A DNA stretch of 45,703 nucleotides from Spirochaetales bacterium (GTDB taxonomy: Bacteria; Spirochaetota; Spirochaetia; JC444; Marispirochaetaceae). Made by a program: the position numbers and the translations under genes. Positions within the stretch are counted from its first letter, which is position 1; each line of letters starts with the position of its first letter. Positions 40,694-45,703 of this stretch are shown one piece after another. The notes under the pieces were generated by a model. The model was given only the letters and a program-made list of their open reading frames with translations, did no database searches and was not told where the DNA came from. The DNA lies in the NCBI GenBank assembly GCA_016935695.1, contig JAFGQL010000176.1:1-45703 (forward strand), written 5' to 3'.

Positions 40694-41161
40694 TCACATA
40701 GTGTTGTGTTTGGTGAGTTTTTCAATTTCACGAATAAACTCATCTACATTATTAAACATTCTATATACAGAAGCGAAGCGTACATAAGCTACCCTGTCGA
40801 TCTGAAACAGTTTCGAAAGTACCAGATCTCCAAGCTCTTCTGCACGCACTTCTCTGTTATTGGTGGAAAGAATAACTGCTTCGTCTTCTATCTGGTGAAT
40901 AAGCTCTTCTATTTGCTGCTGACTGACCGGACGTTTCTGAAGGCTCCGCTGAATGCCCCGTTCCAGTTTCTCAAGGCTGAATGCTTCGCGTCTGCCGTCG
41001 CGCTTTACTACCATGAGGGGTTTTTCTTCAATTTTTTCATAGGAAGTAAAACGATATCCGCATCCGAGGCATTCCCGCCTGCGGCGTATGCTGGTGCCGC
41101 TTGCGTTTTGCCGCGATTCCACAACTTTGTCTTCAATTTCCCCACAATGCGGACATCGCAT
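40694..41161 (-). CDS. nrdR: Transcriptional repressor NrdR
   Basis: 155 residues. NrdR senses dATP/ATP through its ATP-cone and represses ribonucleotide reductase genes. The zinc ribbon is Cys3, Cys6, Cys31 and Cys34 (CPHCG and CLGCG). The sequence RQNASGTSIRRRREC is diagnostic, and the ATP-cone starts about residue 49 (MVVKRDGRREAFSLEKLERG). It heads the nrdR-nrdD-thioredoxin-nrdG operon. Two NrdR-box-like sites lie in its own upstream region, so autoregulation of the whole operon is likely. Confidence 0.96.
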   Translation of the reverse strand: MRCPHCGEIEDKVVESRQNASGTSIRRRRECLGCGYRFTSYEKIEEKPLMVVKRDGRREAFSLEKLERGIQRSLQKRPVSQQQIEELIHQIEDEAVILSTNNREVRAEELGDLVLSKLFQIDRVAYVRFASVYRMFNNVDEFIREIEKLTKHNTM

Positions 41162-41173
41162 ACTTTCTGACTA

Positions 41174-41189
41174 CTCCAATATATAGCGT
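41174..41189. promoter_or_regulatory. NrdR box, proximal
   Basis: Contains CAATATATAG, matching all ten core positions of the NrdR consensus (aca-CWATATATWG-tgt), 12 of 16 overall. It lies between the candidate -10 and the nrdR start and overlaps the GGAG there. Its distance from the distal box is 43 bases, about four helical turns. Confidence 0.6.
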
Positions 41190-41208
41190 TGTTAAAAATG
41201 ATTTTACT

Positions 41209-41237
41209 ATAATAGCACGCTATATGTTGTGGTGCAA
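41209..41237 (-). promoter_or_regulatory. Candidate nrdR operon promoter
   Basis: On the minus strand TTGCAC (41232-41237) and TATTAT (41209-41214) are 17 bases apart. The distal NrdR box fills the spacer, so NrdR binding would block RNA polymerase. Confidence 0.5.
41217..41232. promoter_or_regulatory. NrdR box, distal
   Basis: ACGCTATATGTTGTGG matches the NrdR consensus acaCWATATATWGtgt at 13 of 16 positions. It sits between the -35 and -10 of the operon promoter. Confidence 0.6.
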
Positions 41238-41271
41238 TCATTTTCTGCATAATAATCATAAAAAAAAGCTA

Positions 41272-41300
41272 TTGAAAAAAGATGTAAAACAGGCTTTAGT
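41272..41300 (+). promoter_or_regulatory. Candidate promoter of the DUF1707/LiaF-like gene
   Basis: TTGAAA (41272-41277) and TTTAGT (41295-41300) are 17 bases apart. AGGAAG at 41311-41316 then precedes the ATG at 41323 by six bases. Confidence 0.4.
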
Positions 41301-41322
41301 GAGAGAAGAAAGGAAGTATGTC

Positions 41323-41922
41323 ATGGATATGGAACATGTAAGTCTTTCCCAGCTAAGAAAAACGGTCATAGAGAAACTAAAATACCATTATGCCCATGGA
41401 AATTTGGAAGATGAAGAGTTCGAGCGGATGCTCGGCGAAGCAACCAACGCCGAAACGAAAGACGCCCTTGTTCCAATACATAAAATGCTTTCACCGGTAC
41501 CGGAAGAAGACACCGACTCGAAAAAAACATCTGCAGCATCATCGAGTGTAACAAGAAAATCCTACGGCACCTTTATGAGTATCCTCGGGGGAACTGAACG
41601 CCGAGGGATCTGGAATGTTCCAAAAAGAAACAGGTGCATCAATATACTGGGAGGGACGGAACTCAACCTTACCCAGTGTGAACTCAACAACGAAGATACG
41701 GTATTTGAAGTGGTATGTATCCTTGGCGGCATGGAAATAATCGTTCCCGATAATGTCAATGTGGTAGTGGAAAGCATCCCCATTCTGGGAGGGATCGAAG
41801 ACTCAACTCAGTCCCATTCAGTCAACGGCCCGACAATAATTATCCGCGGGATAGTCGCTTTAGGAGGTATTGAAATACGCCAGCTCACTAAGCGTGAACG
41901 AAGGAAACTGAAACGCTATTGA
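41323..41922 (+). CDS. DUF1707/LiaF C-terminal-like cytoplasmic protein
   Basis: 199 residues with no membrane segment. Residues about 5-50 (LSQLRKTVIEKLKYHYAHGN, LEDEEFERMLG) resemble the short helical DUF1707/SHOCT-like motif. Residues about 85-180 contain three or four repeats of an ILGGTE/ILGGIE strand unit (SILGGTERRGIW, NILGGTELNLTQ, CILGGMEIIVP, ILGGIEDST), characteristic of the soluble C-terminal domain of LiaF, the cell-wall stress regulator. The ATG at 41323 is supported by AGGAAG; an upstream frame to 41101 was rejected. It is divergent from nrdR and overlaps the end of the Lhr gene by seven bases. Confidence 0.72.
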   Translation: MDMEHVSLSQLRKTVIEKLKYHYAHGNLEDEEFERMLGEATNAETKDALVPIHKMLSPVPEEDTDSKKTSAASSSVTRKSYGTFMSILGGTERRGIWNVPKRNRCINILGGTELNLTQCELNNEDTVFEVVCILGGMEIIVPDNVNVVVESIPILGGIEDSTQSHSVNGPTIIIRGIVALGGIEIRQLTKRERRKLKRY

Positions 41923-44900
41923 CCAGGGCGGCCGGCAAAGCTGTACGTATCAAAGCGTATACCGCTGCGTGTTTCGATCCCGCCGAGTGTTGCCAGGGGC
42001 GCTTTAAGGGCATGGTTTCTGACCGGTTCACTATCTATGGTGTCAATCTTTATTTCGTTCAACGGCATGGCAGACAGCAGACCTGGTATCACGGATAATG
42101 TATCCTCTGTTAGGCCGGTTATACGCTTTTGGGTATGGTAGTAACATATATAGCAACCGGTACCGGTAAGTGCATAGTAAAAGGGGGATTTCAGTCCGCT
42201 GTCATCCTGCTGACGGTTTACACTGAGGGGCTCACGGGAATAACCGTATAAAATATCACTGTTATCCTGTGTTTTTTGCAAAAACCCCAGAAACGCCCTG
42301 TTTGTATACTGACGGCAGTCCATCCCTGTTATGAAACGACCGCTTACAATTTCTCCCGACAGTTCCAAAAGTCGAAGCACACGATACAGGGAAGATATTT
42401 TCAATCCTTTCATTTCTCCTGACAGAATGTCTCTCGACAGTATACCGTAGCGTTTCATCAGGTCCCGTACGCGTTGCTTTTCCTCTTCCAGTTCCTCTAT
42501 TGTATCCGGGTCAAAGACCTCGGACGGAGGAATCCTGAACCAGTTGCCCTCTATGAGCCTGTTCTGTTTCCAATCCTGGTACCTTACACGTTCTTTTTCT
42601 TCAAACAGATCTGTTTTTGCAGAAAGCAGCGTAGCTATACCGGCAAGGGAATCGCAGGAGATGTTTCCCTTGATAAATTCTTTTTTCATTGTTTTCGCCA
42701 ATTCGGCTAAGGAGAGACGGGATATCTCTTTCAGTTCCCAGAACGAATATGATCCTATCTCAGGAACCACGGAAGAACCTGATCGTGTCAGTTCCGCGGT
42801 AAGACCGTTCCCGGGTTCGATAAACATCAGTTTATTCTGGTAAAACAATGGAAAAAGCAGCCGGTCCTTATGTAAGGACTCAAATGTTTTGCGTTCAGCA
42901 CTGTTAAGACGTCGTGAAATGATCAGATCCTGCCACACCTCCAGAGGCAGGGGAATATAGAGAAATGTTCGGATTTTCTGCACAGATTCAAGGTTGCTTT
43001 CAAACCGGAGGCGAAGAGCGCGTTCGTATTCCCATGGCTGAACCTGTATATTCTCTGACGTGTAACGGCGGTAGCGAAGGAGTTTTTCCAGATTATCAAC
43101 CAGGATAAGCTGTGGATCAGGTTCATCATTTATAAGGGCGCCATGGATAATCTGGTCGTCTTTTTCGCTCAGATTTTTCGCGGTGGTTTCCAGCCAGCAA
43201 AGGTCAAAACCGTATAACCGGGCAAGCCGTTGAATGGTAACAGGTCCGTAAAATGAGAGGATGTACTTCAGAAACATGGTGTCCTCCGGCTGCTCCTGGG
43301 GAGGAGGAATCAGCTTTTGGGTAACTCCATTTCCGGAAAGACAAGTAATGTGCGCCTCTTTTGGGTTTTTTCCGAAGAGCTGACACAGAAGGGCCGCGCC
43401 CCGTGCTGTTGTTATCCCTGCGGCAAAGGATGACTGAAGCCTCAGTATTCCATCCTGTGAAGCGGGATCTTCAGGATAGAAGTGTGTAAGAAGCTTCCAC
43501 TCTTCTTCGGGAATAATGATACGGTCGTCGATATAGCGCAAAAGCGCTATGCCGCTGGATGGGCAATATTCTTCGGTAAGGTATTTCAGTTTTGCTTCAA
43601 AATCTGCAAGAATTGATGCTTGAATGGAGAGTTTTCCGGTTTTAGTAAGAGCGCGGAAATACTCAAGAGAGATGGAAGAAGAAGGACTGAGATGAGCCGG
43701 CGTGTCATCGGCATACATCAGAACGTTTGTCATTCTAAAAATGGAATCGTCACACAGCGCGGATGGATGTGTGGTACGGATGATTACTTCTTTACGTTCT
43801 CCTGAACTGACAGATTCCAGAAATGCGAGAGCCCCGTCGCAGTCAAGAACATCCTCTATCAGTTCCCGCCAGGTTTCGCGGACAACCGGATTATCTTTGT
43901 AGGGCTTCATTTTGCCATAGAATTCCTTTATTTTTGCTCTGTTTATCCACAAGGGCAGCCGTTTCCTGAATCCGGCGCTGGGTAAAAGAAGGAAACGGTT
44001 TGCAATTTCACGGAAATGTGCACCAAAAATTCCGGAGTTTTCGAGACTGTCATAGATGTTGGAGGGAAAACCGTTTGTGAGGGCGGAAAAACTGAAGTCT
44101 AAGGTGTCAAAACTCAAGATGAGGATCTGCCGGTTATTACTGAAAACCTGGGCGTGTATGCCGTTTTTCTGAAAATACCCCTGTATCGCGTAATGAAGGG
44201 CTTTATTGATCTTTCCTCCAAGAAAGGTGTGAAGGAACAGGTATGTATATTGAGATCCGGAAGACGGATGGGCTGTCTGCTCAAAATAGACGGTATTCTC
44301 CTCGAACAAAAAACCCTGCCGCAGGAATGAACCCCTCAGAGACAGCGCATCAGTCTTTTGAGATGATGAACACAGATCAGCGGATAGTGCTTCGAGTAGT
44401 TTATGTGAAGAAAGGGCAGGAGAAACAACCTCTTCGGCTTTCCAGAAGACCGTGGAATTTTCCCTTCCTTTCCATGGTTTGACGGTGACCGAATGGGCAT
44501 CTATATTCTGAATTTTCCAGGTACGGTTGCCAAAAACAAAGACATCTCCGCGTCTTCGTTCCCAGACAAATTCTTCGTCAAGTTCCCCTATATTCAGACG
44601 GTCTTCGGTTTTCATGGTAAAATAACCGCGGTCAGGAATGGTCCCGCTGCCTGCATAAAACGCAAGGCGTGTACCGTCTCTTGGTGAAATGACATCAGCA
44701 TCTCTGTCCCAGTCTAATCGTTTGACAGTCTCCTTTACCGGCAGCCCTCTGAAGGTTCCTGAAAGAATTCCTAAAAGCTGTAAATAATCTTCATAGTCAA
44801 GATCCCGGTACGGGTAGCTCTGGCTTAGTGTGTCAAACACTTCCCGGGCTTGTCGCGGACCTGAGAGTACCGAGGAAATGACAAGCTGGCTTAAAACATC

Positions 44901-45703
44901 CAGCGGTGCTTTTGGCAGCAGAAGGTTTTCCAATTCATTCTTGTCCAGGGCGTCAAGGTAACCCTGAAACTGATATACCTCAAGATCAGAGAGGGGAAGA
45001 CAGATTCCGCGGCTCACTGCCCCGACTTGATGCCCGGCTCTTCCCAGCTTTTGTATGAAGGATGATACGGTAAAGGGCGGCTGGACAAAAATGACCTGTT
45101 CAATATGTCCGATGTCAATACCGAGTTCGAGGGAATTTGTGGCAACTATGGCCTTGAGCTTACCAGTCCGCATCTGATATTCAACGTTTTTTCGCAGGCT
45201 TTTGGACAATGAACCATGGTGTGCATAGGCTACTGGGGATTTTTGCCCCGTATTCAGGGAACGTGAAAGGGTTTCACTCATTTTCCGGGAATTTACGAAT
45301 ATGAGAGAGGTCCTCTTTTCTGTAAGATACGGTATGATGCATGAAGCCACATGCTGCCAATAAAGGTCGCCGTAAGATCCTGGTGCGTATGACGGTGGCA
45401 AAATGGAAACATCGTACTTTTTTTGAATTGAAGATCGTATGAGGCGGACCGGGCGCGGTGAAAGGTTTCCCTTACCGTCGCGCAGGTACCCGCCAAGAAA
45501 GGCACATATCTTCTCTGCCGGATGAACCGTGGCAGAAAGGCCTATACGGGTAAACTCGCCTGCTGTTTTGCAAAGATATTCAAGGGATGCTGCAAGAACA
45601 GTGCCCCGTTTGTTTTCTGCGATGCTGTGTATTTCGTCGACGATAACACAGCGTATTCCTGATAAGAGATTGCGACCCTTTTCCTGGCTCAATAATAGAA
45701 AAA
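41916..45703 (-). CDS. lhr: Lhr-type large helicase, 5' end outside window
   Basis: About 1262 codons are visible, open to the right edge of the window; the N-terminus (motif I) lies beyond. Lhr is a superfamily 2 helicase of DNA repair. Motif II is VIVDEIHSIAENKRG, motif III IGLSATVHP, and motifs V and VI are VATNSLELGIDIGHIEQVIF and QKLGRAGHQVG. The core is followed by the winged-helix and beta-barrel parts, and a long C-terminal region of about 700 residues typical of Lhr-extended proteins (for example GPVTIQRLARLYGFDL). It overlaps the LiaF-like gene by seven bases at its end, so both transcripts converge without a terminator between them. Confidence 0.92.
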   Translation of the reverse strand, partial: FLLLSQEKGRNLLSGIRCVIVDEIHSIAENKRGTVLAASLEYLCKTAGEFTRIGLSATVHPAEKICAFLGGYLRDGKGNLSPRPVRLIRSSIQKKYDVSILPPSYAPGSYGDLYWQHVASCIIPYLTEKRTSLIFVNSRKMSETLSRSLNTGQKSPVAYAHHGSLSKSLRKNVEYQMRTGKLKAIVATNSLELGIDIGHIEQVIFVQPPFTVSSFIQKLGRAGHQVGAVSRGICLPLSDLEVYQFQGYLDALDKNELENLLLPKAPLDVLSQLVISSVLSGPRQAREVFDTLSQSYPYRDLDYEDYLQLLGILSGTFRGLPVKETVKRLDWDRDADVISPRDGTRLAFYAGSGTIPDRGYFTMKTEDRLNIGELDEEFVWERRRGDVFVFGNRTWKIQNIDAHSVTVKPWKGRENSTVFWKAEEVVSPALSSHKLLEALSADLCSSSQKTDALSLRGSFLRQGFLFEENTVYFEQTAHPSSGSQYTYLFLHTFLGGKINKALHYAIQGYFQKNGIHAQVFSNNRQILILSFDTLDFSFSALTNGFPSNIYDSLENSGIFGAHFREIANRFLLLPSAGFRKRLPLWINRAKIKEFYGKMKPYKDNPVVRETWRELIEDVLDCDGALAFLESVSSGERKEVIIRTTHPSALCDDSIFRMTNVLMYADDTPAHLSPSSSISLEYFRALTKTGKLSIQASILADFEAKLKYLTEEYCPSSGIALLRYIDDRIIIPEEEWKLLTHFYPEDPASQDGILRLQSSFAAGITTARGAALLCQLFGKNPKEAHITCLSGNGVTQKLIPPPQEQPEDTMFLKYILSFYGPVTIQRLARLYGFDLCWLETTAKNLSEKDDQIIHGALINDEPDPQLILVDNLEKLLRYRRYTSENIQVQPWEYERALRLRFESNLESVQKIRTFLYIPLPLEVWQDLIISRRLNSAERKTFESLHKDRLLFPLFYQNKLMFIEPGNGLTAELTRSGSSVVPEIGSYSFWELKEISRLSLAELAKTMKKEFIKGNISCDSLAGIATLLSAKTDLFEEKERVRYQDWKQNRLIEGNWFRIPPSEVFDPDTIEELEEEKQRVRDLMKRYGILSRDILSGEMKGLKISSLYRVLRLLELSGEIVSGRFITGMDCRQYTNRAFLGFLQKTQDNSDILYGYSREPLSVNRQQDDSGLKSPFYYALTGTGCYICYYHTQKRITGLTEDTLSVIPGLLSAMPLNEIKIDTIDSEPVRNHALKAPLATLGGIETRSGIRFDTYSFAGRPGQ

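Noticed and set aside
1-45703. Mobile elements, prophage, CRISPR arrays, tRNA or rRNA genes
   Set aside because: No transposase, integrase, direct-repeat array, or cloverleaf-like sequence was recognised; gaps between genes are all under 200 bases and are accounted for by regulatory sites or have nothing visible.

Overview
The window reads as a dense chromosomal segment of an anaerobic spirochaete, probably of the Treponema/Spirochaeta lineage. The evidence is gene order and content: rpsF-ssb-rpsR-DUF2232-rplI-dnaB, the rpsB-tsf-frr-uppS-cdsA-rseP block lacking dxr, a bacterial XPB helicase with its partner protein, a divergent PRPP synthetase, lipoproteins, and an oxygen-sensitive class III ribonucleotide reductase. 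This is inference from family recognition; no 16S or database search was possible. No mobile element, CRISPR array, tRNA or rRNA was found, and no stretch over 300 bases lacks a gene.

Layout. 1-1985: end of proB, a TrmA/RlmD-type RNA methyltransferase, and a small unknown gene. 2089-6173: rightward ribosome/replication operon (bS6, SSB, bS18, DUF2232 membrane protein, bL9, DnaB) behind a leader hairpin. 6170-21515: leftward genes. In transcription order these are an envelope set (TPR lipoprotein, MltD-like transglycosylase, secreted unknown, SH3 lipoprotein, ABC-F ATPase, small membrane protein, Maf), then rpsB-tsf, an intrinsic terminator, frr-uppS-cdsA-rseP, and a CpXC/beta-propeller pair. 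21646-24126: rightward LiaF-like membrane protein, secreted unknown, fused aroDE. 24134-27804: leftward XPB helicase and partner. 27921-29069: prs. 29199-32449: leftward outer-membrane protein gene with its own promoter and terminator, and the aroK-aroC-membrane protein operon. 32532-36968: glucokinase-type ROK kinase, a leftward receiver-PAS-GGDEF-EAL cyclic-di-GMP protein, and a dGTPase. 37087-37371: a tiny protein with a tandem MshEN-type (cyclic-di-GMP-binding) motif. 37386-41161: leftward nrdR-nrdD-(thioredoxin/glycyl-radical protein)-nrdG operon. 41323-45703: a DUF1707/LiaF-like protein and the C-terminal 1260 residues of an Lhr helicase.

The most striking element is the ribonucleotide reductase. 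The 700-residue NrdD stops just after its zinc-ligand cluster and has no glycyl-radical loop. That loop (EVYSRIVGYYR) lies instead at the start of the next gene, fused to a thioredoxin-like domain with a CPNC site. The genes overlap by ATGA with a strong ribosome-binding site, and nrdG overlaps the second gene the same way. I read this as a naturally split class III reductase whose radical subunit carries its own reductant. Two NrdR-box-like palindromes flank the promoter of the operon.

Other themes are acidic C-terminal tails on bL9 and uS2, RNA hairpins in the rpsF and rpsB leaders, several promoter-proximal genes with no Shine-Dalgarno and very short predicted leaders, and a cyclic-di-GMP enzyme close to a possible stand-alone receptor.
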